NCBI RefSeq assembly: GCF_001723175.1
Contig: NC_064650.1
Coordinates: 2,914,001-2,978,000 of the forward strand
Direction of reading: 5' to 3'
DNA from: Penicillium oxalicum
Taxonomy: Eukaryota > Ascomycota > Eurotiomycetes > Eurotiales > Aspergillaceae
Length of the DNA stretch: 64,000 bases
The first letter of the stretch is position 1. Every line of letters begins with the position of its first letter. The notes under the pieces were generated by a model. The model saw only the letters and a list, made by a program, of their open reading frames with translations. It ran no database searches and was not told where the DNA came from. The position numbers and the translations under genes were made by a program. Below are positions 24,510-36,493 of this stretch, one piece after another.

Positions 24510-27500
24510 GGAATAATGTGGACGAGATTCGTCCAAGTTGGGCCTGATCCTTTTTGGAATCTCTTGTCTTCACAATCAAACAAGGAATAAAGCTCCGCGG
24601 CCGAGGCGCTGAGCAGCAATAAAGCGAAGAGTAGGCGGGCCCTCAAGCGGAGGCTGTTGTTGGACACAGAGGATGCTGATGTTGAAGAGAAGTCACCTCC
24701 ACCATCAAAGCTTTGCGAGTAGCCTTGGTTCCCAGAGAGGTGCAAACGAATGGGATCAGCTCTGAGAGCTAAGACGCTGAGTATCGAGGAGGGGTGAGGT
24801 AGTAGTTTGAAGCGTATGGATGGAAAGGAAAGAAGGAGTCAGGAACAAAGTCGTGGTCTCGGTGGAATCACGGGCAAGAAACGGGCCTGACTACCAGCGA
24901 GGCCCAGCCATTGGACCTGCAGCTACACTCCAGTACCAGACCTGGACGTTGCAATTCCCCCAGCCGTGGGCCGAGTGCAGCGGGCATACGTAAAAGGGTA
25001 CAGTACCTCCACTCCAGATTGAGAAGTCCCCTCCAGCGTAGAGTGTGCCTGGAAAACAAGATCCGGCCTTCTGGGTTCGTCTCGAATGAGACTGGCACAA
25101 CCCAGGCCGAGTGGGTATCGCAGCGAACGAATGGTAAAAGAGGAATCAAAGGGTGAAAAAGACAGATAATAGTGAAGGCCCTGATTTCTATTTTTCTCTT
25201 TTTCCTTTTTTTCTTTTTTTACAAGTCGGCCGTGCGTTACCAGAGCCCCATCCTCGACGATCTTGATTGAAAGTCTCGGATTTCAACTATTCTTGCAGTA
25301 CGAAGAACTGGTGGGCCGGTTCCGTGATATTCCAGCCGAGTTCTAGCGATCCCCAAATCTAATGTATTCCAGCTTTGGTCTAATCAAGCACAAAATGCTT
25401 CCCTAAAAGTGTAGTGTACGCGCAGCCTCAGATTTACTAGGTTAGGTGTTCTGGTACTTTTGGGTTGGGTTCGCCGAGAGGAGTCCAGCTAGTGCTGCGC
25501 AATCCTAATAATACAGGTCGTCGCAGGCCCAGATCGAACGCACGATAAATCGCATGCCGTTTTTCTGCGTGCGGGAAAAGAAGAACAAGAAAAAAAGAAA
25601 AAGAAAAAAAAAACATATCACGCCGAATGCAGTTCGCAATGTGAAAGCCGCCAAGCCTTGTCCAAGGGTTTCATCGCTGATTCGACACTCATCTGCCACG
25701 AAGAGTACCAGAGAACAAGTCTTGAAGGCAGTACGAGGACCATCCGAGAGGAAAACTCGGGCTGGAGGGGCTCCATGCGACGGATGGCGGTTGGCTCTCA
25801 TTTCCGAATATTGCCCACCCCAACCAAATATAAAAATAGCACTCATAAAGAAAAATCAATCATTTCACTTAAAGACATGTATGCAATTCTGTTTTCGCTC
25901 CAGTAAAGTTTAATCTTGTACCATATCAGATGCTGTTTTTCAGCTGATTGGACGCAGAAAATGGGAATGTCACATGTTCTCGGGCGCGATCTTGAACGTC
26001 CGATTATTACCCACAATCACACCAGATCCAGCCACCGAACACAGTGATCTGTCAATGCCAACTCACCCAGGAGACCGTATGCCCAGAGATAAATCTGCCA
26101 AAGATGTGAAAGATGGATTAGTATACGTTGGTTCGACGTGTGAAACTTTGTCTCACCATCCGAAAAGCAAACTCACTCATCCGTTCATGCTCTCGAGTTC
26201 TCCGGTGGTCCAGATCCCTTTTGGCTGTGGTTTATTCATGATTACAGCCACTTCCGCTTGCGTCATCATTGCCCGGCCACCCTCGAACCAAAACCCTCGC
26301 ATGGACCCCACTTCGAATTGATCCTCATGAAAACATCGAAACCGACAGTGGTCAAAGACGATCATTTCTGAACACGGCACATACTCTGATAATCATGTTT
26401 TACCTTGTGATGTCCTGTTGATCTATCGCAGCTCGCATCATCTGCTCCATCACTTGTTCCTTGAGTATCTCCCCCCTACAGTCGCCGGTGGCTTCGGTCC
26501 GGGTCACAACACATACAAGCACAACCCTTTGTTTTATCTGCGCAGACCAACCCAGCAAAGCCCAGCAGGTCGCATCTCTGGGTGGCGATATTTGACCCAC
26601 TACACTACCGCGCCTGATCCCGACTCCGTGCATATAGACACCAAGCATTTTGATCTTTGCGTCCGTAGAGACCAAGAGGTGTGTTTTTTAATCAGAGCAA
26701 TGAGCATTATCAACTCTGAAGCTAGAATGAGGGCTATCTACATTGTAGGTGCTCCCATTAGATTCTGTCAACCAATACAGGTTCGTACTTACAGAACCAT
26801 ACATCGGTGCAGTATGGATCTGGCTAGGAACAGCCGAGAGCACCCGAAGTCCGACCTGGTTCCGTGTTTTCACATGCAGTCCGACGACAGATGATTGGTA
26901 GTGTTTCATCCCCTCGCCCTTTTCCGATCTTACTCTCTTAAATTTTCGACTCCGATGATTGTGACTTTAGGTCGTCGTCGGCAAGAGTTTCAACTGCACA
27001 TGGGGATGCTCCCACCAGACCTTGCCCAACTCACCTCTGATCGTGATGGCTCCCTTCCCATCTCTGTCGATGATGAGGGGACTCCCATGCATCGGTACTC
27101 CGGTGATCTTCCCGACTAGTGCTTCCACTTGTCAAGCCATCGCGCTTAGAACGATGAACTAGAGACTAGCCAGTCACAAAGTCCCGAGAGCGACCGCGCC
27201 TCGCACTAAATCTTTAGGTTGACGGGTCCACTGCACCTTGCTGGTCAGCCGCAGCTGACCAGTCACAGGCCATCTTGCTCAGGCACCCCGTCACCGATTC
27301 GACCCTCGCAGGCGTTCAAGCTACGAAATAGAGTCACACTACTGCGCGAGATGCAGGGGCTGTCCCTCTGCAATCCCACACATGTATACCTTTTGGATGC
27401 GGGTGTCACGTATCTCCTGTAATGGGACAGCAGGCGTGCGGGATGATAAGATCAGGGTACAACGCCCGACACACCACCGAACACCCCATCGTACTCGACC

Positions 27501-28461
27501 AATCCATCCTTCGCATTCGGAAATACACACACGCAAACGAGAGAAGGAAAGGCAAAAAAGAAGAAAATAGAAAAACTCACACTGGACTGCGTGGCGTCCC
27601 ATCGTCCCCACCCATCCCATTGCGGCCGATTCTGTTCCACTTGTAGACCCACTTTCCATCTCCACCCGGTGTGTTCCAGGCGCCCAATCCACACGCTTTG
27701 TCCATTGGAGTCAACTGATCACCGGGCACTAAGCGTCTGACCCATGCGTCGGAGGTACAGAATCCTTCGCCTTACATACTGGGTTACGTATGTACTGCTC
27801 TCCTGGGCCCTGAACCTGCTCGTCTGCAAGCGGAGGGTCTACCACTCGACCGCGAGTGCAGCGCCCAGCGGCGCACCAATCGTTGCCGAGCGGCTCTTCG
27901 AGGTTCCGTGGTCCCCTGCCGTCGTCCAGGTCCGGGCCTGGCAAATGGGAAAAGACTCGACCGAGAACAATCACCATTATGTGAGACCTCGTGGAATCAG
28001 CCTGGGCCAGCTCCCAGGTTTCCTCATCTTTCACTTTCTTGGGACAGCTGGAGTCAGTCCTTCACAAGACCGATTCATCAGGGATCACAAGACAGCGCTC
28101 CCTCAAAGTTCCTTCAGATTCCCCAGAGCTGCCGCAGTCAAGGAAGAGAAGACCCGAACTCGGTAACTGGCCTTGACCACTGGGCAATCTCCGCAACTGC
28201 ATTCAGATGTCGCTTTGAATATTATTATTCTATTTCTTTTTTTTTCGAACGGTTTTGGATCTTTGATTCACCCAATTATCCTTTCGAGCCATTGTCACCT
28301 CCCCACGACTCTCCCAGCGGCCCTTCTCGCCATCACAATCCTCGACATTCGATCCGGCGACACAACCCTTTGTCACGATCCCAATTCTTCGCTCATCCGA
28401 ACCCGCGTCTTTCTGTCTGTTGATCGACCATTACAGAGGGGGGCCAAATCTCAACATCACT
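24510..28461. other. 3.95-kb divergent regulatory gap
   Basis: Separates the divergently transcribed GT2 synthase and GH12 glucanase genes. Open frames of up to about 160 codons exist but none shows a domain, a good start context or a coherent exon series. The region is long for this gene-dense genome and presumably contains both promoters and long 5' UTRs. A purine-rich A/G tract sits at 25566-25612 and pyrimidine-rich tracts at 25190-25220 and 28225-28250. Confidence 0.45.
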
Positions 28462-29770
28462 ATGGCGTTGCGACTGGTTGTCAATACGGTCTTGTTGGCC
28501 ATTCCCATCGGAGGCTCGTTGGGCGCATTATTCGGCATCGACGCACACCGGTCCGCGACAGGGCAAGCCCCTCTGTTCAATGGTGATGGCTCAAATTCAG
28601 GCTCGAGCTCGGGGGGTGGTGGCCACGATAGCACCGGCGGAGGCTCTGGTGGCGGCAGCTCGACGACGGATAACGGCGTGACCAACACCGAATACTGCCA
28701 GCAATTTTATGGCGTATCGCCCCCGTCCAAGCACGGTCAGCTTTACACATGTGAGTTTCCCCAGCTCGCATCTCGCGAGTTGTGCGGGTGTCGTGGCACT
28801 CGCCAATCCGTTCACACATTGTCACAAATCGGGTTCGAGGATGAATCAAAATTTCCCGGCTGACCACTTTTTCTAGTCAATCCCAATCAATGGGGTCTGC
28901 TACCATCCACGGTGGGAGGGCTCTGTCTCAATGTGAGTCAAGCCCGATCATGAGCGCCAGTAAACAGAGCAAGCGGGAACTGACGATAAAATGCTTGCAG
29001 GTCACAACGTTCGACAACCAAACGTACGCGTCCAAATATTCTGCTCCTAGCTTCTCCGTGACCTGGCAATTCGAACCCGGCCCCGCAAACCAGCCGGTGC
29101 ACGCGTATCCCAATGTCATGGTGGACAAGGTTCTGCCACTTGAATTGGGCAAAATGTCGACGGTGGACTTGGATCTGGCATGGAGTTACGCTGTTGGGGA
29201 CGAAGTCTCCACCACCACTGACGAGAATGCCTTGGCCGCAAATCAAGTCGCTGCCAACGTTGCCATCGATATGTTCTTCGATTCGGATCAGGACTCCGCA
29301 CAAAACAGTTCGCTGGCCAGCTACGAAGTCATGGTTTGGTTTGCCCGGTTCGATAAATCACTGACTCAAGTGATTGGTGAGCCCAAAGGAGTTGTCACAA
29401 CCAAGACCGTCAACGGTACAAATTTGTGAGTTCTACCAGCGACAATCCAGGGCCACCAGAGAAAGAAAAACTCCGGGGAGGCGGTAATGCTAACACCAAC
29501 GCCCTCGGCATGCACAGTGATCTCTACGTCGGCCAAAACACCAACCGCGCCGGCAGCACGCTGAACGTCTTATCCTGGGTTGCCAATCCGTCGACGACGA
29601 CCTTCACGGGCGACATCTACCCGCTCATCACCGACCTCTACACCTTGAAGGGTGACGTCTACCCATCGAGCTCTGACTACATGGGAATCTTCCAATTCGG
29701 CACCGAAGCCTTCCGCGCCGCCCAAAACGTTACTTTTTCCGTCCCCAAATTTTCAGTCGACATTGAGTAG
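28462..29770 (+). CDS. GH12 endo-beta-1,4-glucanase/xyloglucanase-like protein
   Basis: Predicted 340-residue family 12 glycoside hydrolase. Exons 28462-28750, 28877-28932, 29001-29425 and 29518-29770, all phases consistent. The GH12 hallmarks are NPNQWG near residue 100, the nucleophile in YEVMVWFA (Glu224), and the acid/base in FGTEAF (Glu320), followed by a terminal beta strand. GH12 enzymes cut cellulose, xyloglucan or mixed-linkage glucan. The N-terminus (MALRLVVNTVLLAIPIGGSLGALFG) is a signal peptide or membrane anchor, followed by a Gly/Ser-rich linker (about 38-70) before the catalytic domain; this makes the protein about 100 residues longer than plain secreted GH12 enzymes. It diverges from the CelA/Tft1-like synthase, suggesting a role in trimming that polymer. 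Confidence 0.88.
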
Positions 29771-31298
29771 AACGCGTCTGATTTTCCGGCATTATCCCCG
29801 CATAGAGATTCCTTGTATATACACCGCCATTTTCTTTTTTTTCTCTTTTCGTCTTTTCTGGTTGCCATTTTTCCTACGCGTACAGTTTCTGCTGTGCTAT
29901 CATCATCTCATCACGACCAAGCCAGCCATGACATTTCATATATTTCTAATTCATTTGCCATATCTGTGGGCTTGCGGTGATCATATCTATTGCTGCTTTA
30001 TATGGCTTTGCTTTTTTTCCCCAAGACGTGAATCCTTGAACAGTCCATGGCGTCGATGGATCGGCACATATCAGCAGATAAACTCACAATCTATCTCAAT
30101 ATACACGCAGGTCCCCTTATCGTTTGACTTGGCCAGGACGCACGGTGCGAATAGAGTGATGCCCTGCATGACTCTATTGACCGGTCTTGGTCCGCAATCG
30201 TGATCCAGTCGAATGTTGTGATTCCTATATATCTCAACCTAGCACCTAGATGTCAGGATTCTTGAATCTTTTCCGCATAGAGACGTCCTCACCCAGACTT
30301 TCCAAAGTCGCTCACGGACGTCTTTATTTTGGATGAGTATCTCGCCTTCGTTTCGAGACCCATGAAGAGTTGGAAACTAACTACCTCAGTACATCGTAGT
30401 TTGAATAGAGACGATGCTCGATCTGGGATATAATGACATACACTCCTTCCTCTGGAGATTGTGGAATGAAAATTGTGTCGACTATTTGTGGTGTGTGTAC
30501 AGGATGTAGTGCGTACTTAGGTATATCGGTCCGGGCTGCTCGAGTACACAACATCTGATCTGATTCCATGCCTCGACTACCTACTTCATTGGACCTCGCC
30601 CGGTTACAAGTACAAGAATGCATTGATACGGCAGCGCATCGGCTGGGATACATAGGTCCATACATGTAGATACGTATGTAGATAGCCTCCATACCGTACA
30701 TCAAATATCAGCCTACTGGCTAGCTACAGTAGTCAACTGGTAAGTATTTTACCCGATGCGAGACTGTAATTTTTACACAGAATTACAGAGGGGTCCACAG
30801 TTGATTTCTCATCATAGGCTTTGGGACATGATGCAGCAGATGTGACTTATCGCAAGGAAAGTTGAAGCTAGCAACAGTAGGTGTAGCAAAGCCAACGCAT
30901 GACGATAGAAGTATATCAACCTGTTGGTATAAAACCCATAGACCCTTCATGCCACGGGACTATACCTTATTTTTCCGGGAGAGCACTTCCACGGAGGCTG
31001 ATGTTCCCTCGCCCTACTACGTACCAATATCGACACTGATCATCCTCGGTAACGATGATCCGATTCCCCAGAAGTCTTTGGGAGCCTGACATTCGAAAAG
31101 TTCGTTGAAAATCTCATGGTCCCTATTTTCACCAGAATATAAGATTTTTTTCACGTTTCCGACCAGATGAACTTCAGAGAAGCGCTCGAGATCCGGAGTT
31201 TTACTTGGAAAGAAAGCATCGCCCAGGTGATATTTGTTTTTCAAGTCTTATCTCATCAATCGAGCACGCGGAGTAATTAAGGTTGTTCTCGTACATAG
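29771..31298. other. 1.5-kb intergenic region
   Basis: Starts with the 3' UTR of the GH12 gene. Only short frames occur; I see no gene. The 5' end of the neighbouring pseudogene may reach into its right end but could not be resolved. Confidence 0.5.
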
Positions 31299-33136
31299 AA
31301 AAAATAATCCCCGAGGAAGACTTGTATCGATACACCAGACATTGATGGCTGTAAGCAAATTGGTCCGTAATTCTTTTCGGGCAGCAGCTCATTCAGGCTT
31401 CAATTCAACCAGATCGAACGAAGAAAGCGAACTTGAAAAGCGCTATTTGAAATTCAACTTAAAACAGCTTCTTGACGTCGCCAATGGGGTTTGCAATGGG
31501 GCCCAGTATTGCAGTTGCTCCGATTCTGTCGAGAACAGTGAGATTGAACTCCAGCTAACGTCATTCAAGGCACCAGAGTTACAAAGTGCGTGGAAGGCCT
31601 GCATAATAAAGTCTTCCTCTTGAGAATGGATAATGGGTCTGAAGTTGTTGCGAAACTCCCAAATCCCAATGCCGGACCTGCACATTTTTTGGTTGCTTCT
31701 GAGGTCGCCACGCGTGAGCTGATAAGATGTTCGGAGTCATCTAGCGGTTGTTCCGACGCTAAAATGGATAGTAGCTTCGTAATGTATTGGGTATTCCCGT
31801 TCCTCGGGTGTTATCTTGGTCTTCCGATGCAGCGAACAATTCGGTCGAGGCCGAATATATCATCGAGGAGAAGGCCCCTGGTGTCCGACTGGGTTCTGTG
31901 TGGAATTCGTGGCCTCGGAAGCTGAAGCTACAATTGATAACTCAGGTGGCCGACATAGAGAACACATTGACCACAATTAATTTTGACAAATACGGTTGCA
32001 TCTATTTCAAAGAAAACTTGCGCTTACTTGTCGGGGAAGCAGAAGACATTCATACACAGAGTGGTGGATCAGACATCCTCGAACGATTTTCCATTGGGCC
32101 GTTGACCACGAACGAACTGTGCAGTGGATCTAGGAGGGACATGAAATTGGACCATGGCCCTTGTAAGTTGATTGACCGTCAACTGTCCATTCCCTTCTTT
32201 CTAATAGTACCGCTTTCTTGCGCAGGGAAACATGCATTCGAATACACCCGTGCGATCGGCCACAATGAAATGATGTGGATCAAGACAAATGCTGTTCCCC
32301 GAGAGAACTATTACCAGCCTGGCAAGAGTGAAGAAGTTCTCGAAGATGGTATCTCACTCTTGGAGAGATATATGAAAGTCGCCTCTTATCTTGTCCCCCA
32401 GCCCAACGATCAACCGTCCTCTACCAACGTTCTCTGGCATCCCGACCTTCACCTGGATAACATTTTCGTTGATCCAGATACCTGTCAGATCACCCGCATC
32501 GTGGACTGGCAATCAGCGTCCGTTGCCCCAATATTTTATCAATCTGGCGTTCCCCGAATGTGTCGACATCCCGGACCTTTTCGGGAAGGCTGGGTCGTCC
32601 CTGAGCGACCAGATGGGTTCGAAAGCTTGAGTCAAGACGAACAGAAGCGGATTGATGACGATTTGGAAAGTGAAACCATGCACAAATACTACGAGGCGCA
32701 GGTTTATAAACGAGCACCTCTTCATTGGGCGGTACTTCAGCAACCAGCAACTTCTATCCTCCGGAAACCCGTTAAGCTCGTGACTGGAGCGTGGGAAAAT
32801 CGAGACCTATTCTTCCTGCGTGAAGCACTCATGAACATTAAAGTTCATTGAAGCGAGTTTTTCCCTGACACACCTTGCCCGATCGGTTTTAACAGCGAGG
32901 ATATTGAGCTCCATTCTCAGGAAGAGGAAAATATCAATGGTGTCGGGCGTATGTTGTTAATGTTCCGAGAGGAAGCTGTACTCCCCGCGGATGGAATGGT
33001 TGATTCTGAAGACTACGAGTCTGCCCGTGAAAATTGTCGCAAGATCAGAGATATCTTGATTGGGCTGGCGAAGGATAAAGAAGAAAAGGAGCTGTTCAAT
33101 AATTTATGGCCGTACAAAGAGTGCGAGAATACCTGA
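31299..33136 (+). pseudogene. AIM9-like phosphotransferase (APH-fold) pseudogene
   Basis: Relic of an aminoglycoside-phosphotransferase-fold protein related to yeast Aim9. Readable exons: about 31299-31350 (EEDLYRYT...WL), 31413-31505, 31577-31721, 31775-32162 and 32226-33136. The kinase-like core is well preserved, with EGLHNKVFLLRMDNG, PNPNAGP, GIPVPRVLSW, the catalytic loop HPDLHLDNIFVD and the metal site IVDWQ. Three breaks are seen: TGA at 31343-31345 where the family has Arg; ATAAGA at 31722 where a GTAAGA donor is expected, with the matching acceptor TAG ending at 31774; and TGA at 32849-32851 at a position usually Trp, after which the same frame stays open to the natural end at 33136. 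Each is a C-to-T or G-to-A change. A downstream ATG at 31345 could bypass the first break only if intron 1 is retained. The 5' end is unresolved. Confidence 0.8.
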
Positions 33137-34589
33137 AATTCAACGAAGATGTATACTATAATGTTTTCAGATAGATTTGGGCAAAATAACTTGTTTCGGA
33201 GCAAAAATTTCCCTCGTGCGGATCTGCCCTAATACGTAGATCAGGCTGACTCTTCAGGCATGTTGCTCGCTCGACGTTCCGCTCCGTCTTGGCTTGCCTG
33301 TCATCATCGTGCTGTCCGTGTGATATCGGAATCCGTAGGTAGGGGTCCCAGTGTGCCTACTGAGTGCTGCTGACAGCTTCAAGGAATGTCAATGGAGGGA
33401 AGATCACCTAGTCCTTTTGTTTTTGATTTTTTCTGAGACTGTTCGTTAAGTATTTTGCTTTCTCTCCTTGGACAACTATCAAAACAACATCACCTTGTCG
33501 CAGTAAATAATCACTTGTGGCAGTCCACTAGGAGAGACCATTTGATAGGTCCAGGCCTCGGTCCGATCAATCCGTGTTTACGACATGAGCTAGCAATGGC
33601 CTAGAGCAGCAACAAGACGCTATCCATTGGTCAGGGTATTGTAGATAATCATCCAGCACACGACTCTCAATTGATTTGACATTCGTGCACGACTAACTGA
33701 TAAACAAGATCCGAGGCTCGACCACGAGAGATTGTGGCGTAAGTGGCTGTGATTGGAGATTTGACATTCACGCAGATCCCGTCTTTGTGTGACGATGTAC
33801 GCTCCCGCTTTCTCAGAAACCCAAGTTGATTGAGTGACCTTGACTCCGCGCTGGAGGAGATGGACCGACTACGTTATTCACAGGGTGAGAGAGGTGGTGG
33901 TGATAGGCGCGACGCGAGCCGAGTCAGATCGAGCTTGGCCTGGACGGCTCTATGATTAAGTTGGTGTATATGATTGGCCGTGCAGTAAAGTGTCCCGCTC
34001 AGAAGTGTTCAGTACCTCTCGGCTACAAAAGATGTGTGAAGGATCGACGAACTATTCCACTCCCTTCGACGGCCGCTAGACGGCGGATCAGGATCGGAAA
34101 TCGAATCAGGGGCTGAGTTGTCGCGCCCAGGATTGAAACATTACGCATTTGGGGTAAAGATCTACGAGACAGTGCGAAATCGCGCCGCGCTCTGCCGAGG
34201 CTGGCTGAAAATGTATCCCCCCATTACCACTTTCCGGGGGGTCCTACAGGGTGTCCCACGCGATCATCGAGACCTACTCAGCTGAGCTCGTGTGGTTGAA
34301 GTGGATCATCATGTAGGATCATTGAAACGCTGATGTTCATTGGCAAATCAACTCCCACTCTTGCCTCAACTTCTGCAGCTCTTTCTGCACCATGACATAA
34401 CTTTTCGGAGTTGTGGAGGGATGAGCGACCATCGAGTCGCAGGTGCCATGTCGAATATTGAGGATAAAAGCTCTCTTCCCGCCTGCTTTGCGTGCGCAGA
34501 GGCAGAGAGTATTGATTCTGTCGAGATTCCCTTTTTCTCCTTATTTTTGATCATTTCTCCAAAGTGTTTACTCAGACCATTATTTGACG
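33137..34589. other. 1.45-kb intergenic region and 5' UTR
   Basis: No gene seen. The right end is inferred to be the promoter and non-coding first exon of the eEF1A-like gene, ending with the first two bases of its start codon at 34590-34591. Confidence 0.5.
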
Positions 34590-36109
34590 ATGTAAGTCCA
34601 TCGACGCGAATTTCAAATCGGCCTTGCAAAACTCTCATATTAAATGGATCGCTAGGTCAGAGAAGCCATCTATCAACATCGCCGTTCTTGGCCACGAGAA
34701 TTCTGGCAAGTCGAGCCTTATTGGTAATTATGCTCTTGGGGTCGAGTAAATTGGCCTGTGAGCTTTCCCGAAGTTGACTGCGATAGGTCAATTGCTGCTA
34801 AGCCTGGGCAAGGTGGATGACGAATACTGGGACCGGATTGCGCAGGTAAGGATTCATCTGCCAATCTCTCAGCGACGGCTAACAAGGTCCCCGTAGGATT
34901 GCCAGGATGCAGACAAGGACTACACTGAGCCTGCCTGGCTTTGTGACACCCTCGAGGACGAGCGCGAACGCAACTGCAGCACCGATATCACTACTCGAAT
35001 GGTCGAGACGGAAAAGTACAAGTTGGTCCTTACTGGTATGTCAGACCCGCTGGCTCTGAAGAGGAAAAAGTCAGTTAACCGGATCATGGATAGATGTTCC
35101 CGGTCGCCGCGAATACGTAAAATCCGCCATCGTTGGACTTTGTGGAGCCGACATTGCCCTTGCTGTGGTCTCAGCGACCGAAGAGGAGTTTGGCGAGAAT
35201 TACAAGCGAGAGGGACAGCTGCGTGAGCATTGCTATCTGGCAGGCTTCATGGGGGTGAAGACATTGGTTGTCGCGATCAACAAGATGGACCTCTGCGGCT
35301 GGTCTGAGCAACGCTTTGACGATTTAGACTATGAGTTGGGCAGATTCGTCTTAAGAGCCGGTTTTCATAAGGATCTAGTGAAAAGAATTCCTGTCTCGGC
35401 CCTACAGCAAGAGAACATCACAACCGCCCCCGAGAACGCATCCTGGTACCATGGGCTTACGCTGATTGAGGCCCTGGAGAATCTTCCGCGGAGAACAATG
35501 ATCGAGCGACGCAGCTCTGGTAAACCCCTCCGAGTTGCTATTCAAGTCGTACGCCAGGTCCCTTCGGTCGGAACTGTTGCATATGGCATGGTTGCTTCAG
35601 GGACGCTGACACTCGGCATGTCGGTGACTGTTTTTCCCACCGGCGACACGTTCGAGATCTATTCGCTCGAGTCTTTTGGCGAGGCCATAGATGAGGCCAC
35701 TCCCGGTATGATGGTGGCTTTCACCCCGAGTGATGATAGCGTCGAGTTACGACGAGGACACGTCGTCAGCGCGGCCGGGGATCCTGCAGTGGGCTGTAAA
35801 TCCTTCATCGCTAGTGTGATCTCCTATCATCCAGGGAGGATTCATAATGGCTATACGCCAATCGTTCACTGCGGGACGGCCCGAGTGCCCTGTCGCATTG
35901 AGCTTTTACAGCGCGCCGATATGAGGACCGGGCGAATGTTCGAGGAAAAGCCGGAAGAATTGAGGAGAAGGGAAGGGGCACTCGTCAGGATGGTGCCTAC
36001 CAAGCCGATGTACGTTGGAGATCCGAGCTTGTTCCGCACGCTTATTATTCGGGACAACGGAAGCACCGTTGGGCTAGGGAGGTTATATAAGATAGAAGAA
36101 TTTGCGTAA
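34590..36109 (+). CDS. Divergent eEF1A-like GTPase
   Basis: Predicted 427-residue paralogue of translation elongation factor 1A. Exons 34590-34591, 34656-34723, 34787-34845, 34897-35035 and 35094-36109. The start codon is split: AT at the end of a mostly untranslated exon (donor GTAAGT) and G at 34656, giving MSEKPSINIAVLGH, which aligns with the canonical eEF1A N-terminus. GTPase motifs: P-loop GHENSGKS (13-20), switch I ERERNCSTDI, DVPG (90-93), NKMD (152-155). Domains II and III are complete (SVGTVAYGMVASGTLTLG; GYTPIVHCGTARVPC; MVPTKPMYV). Departures from eEF1A: the His following DxPG is Arg94, the switch I Thr is Ser, and the P-loop Asp is Asn. Four introns with good signals and an intact frame argue against a pseudogene. 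It lacks the usual Lys-rich C-terminal tail. Function unknown. Confidence 0.85.
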
Positions 36110-36493
36110 GTGCTCGGTGGAAACATTCCCTCGCAATGTTAATGCAAGACTCTTTTTCGCTGCCAAATACGATCGTACGTTCTTAAGTCAGCTTGATATG
36201 CCTCTGTTCACTCAAACTCAGTGCCTGTCGATGCTCTTTAGCAACCTAGTCGGTTAGGTGCCCTCGCTGAGTGGTTCACAACGATAGGATCTTCAAGGCT
36301 CGGCTAGAATGCATCCACAAAGACTGCCTAGCTTACTAAACAGACCTGTGATAGTGACAACTCAAAAGTGCCCCGGACACAATGGTCGCTATGTGATTAG
36401 TCAAAATTCCAAAAGAGGCATGAACTAGACACATTCTCTATTGGCGACAAATTGAGTTTCATCAAGCTTCATCCGAAAGAAATTGGGAGTCTC
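36110..36493. other. 384-bp intergenic region
   Basis: Between the eEF1A-like gene and the second phosphotransferase relic, which converge. Nothing recognised. Confidence 0.5.

Noticed and set aside
24506..24745. 79-codon frame upstream of the GT2 synthase
   Set aside because: Runs in a different frame over the start region and is best explained as 5' UTR.
34340..34777. 145-codon frame over the first exons of the eEF1A-like gene
   Set aside because: It reads through two introns in the wrong frame; the GTPase frame explains the conserved P-loop.
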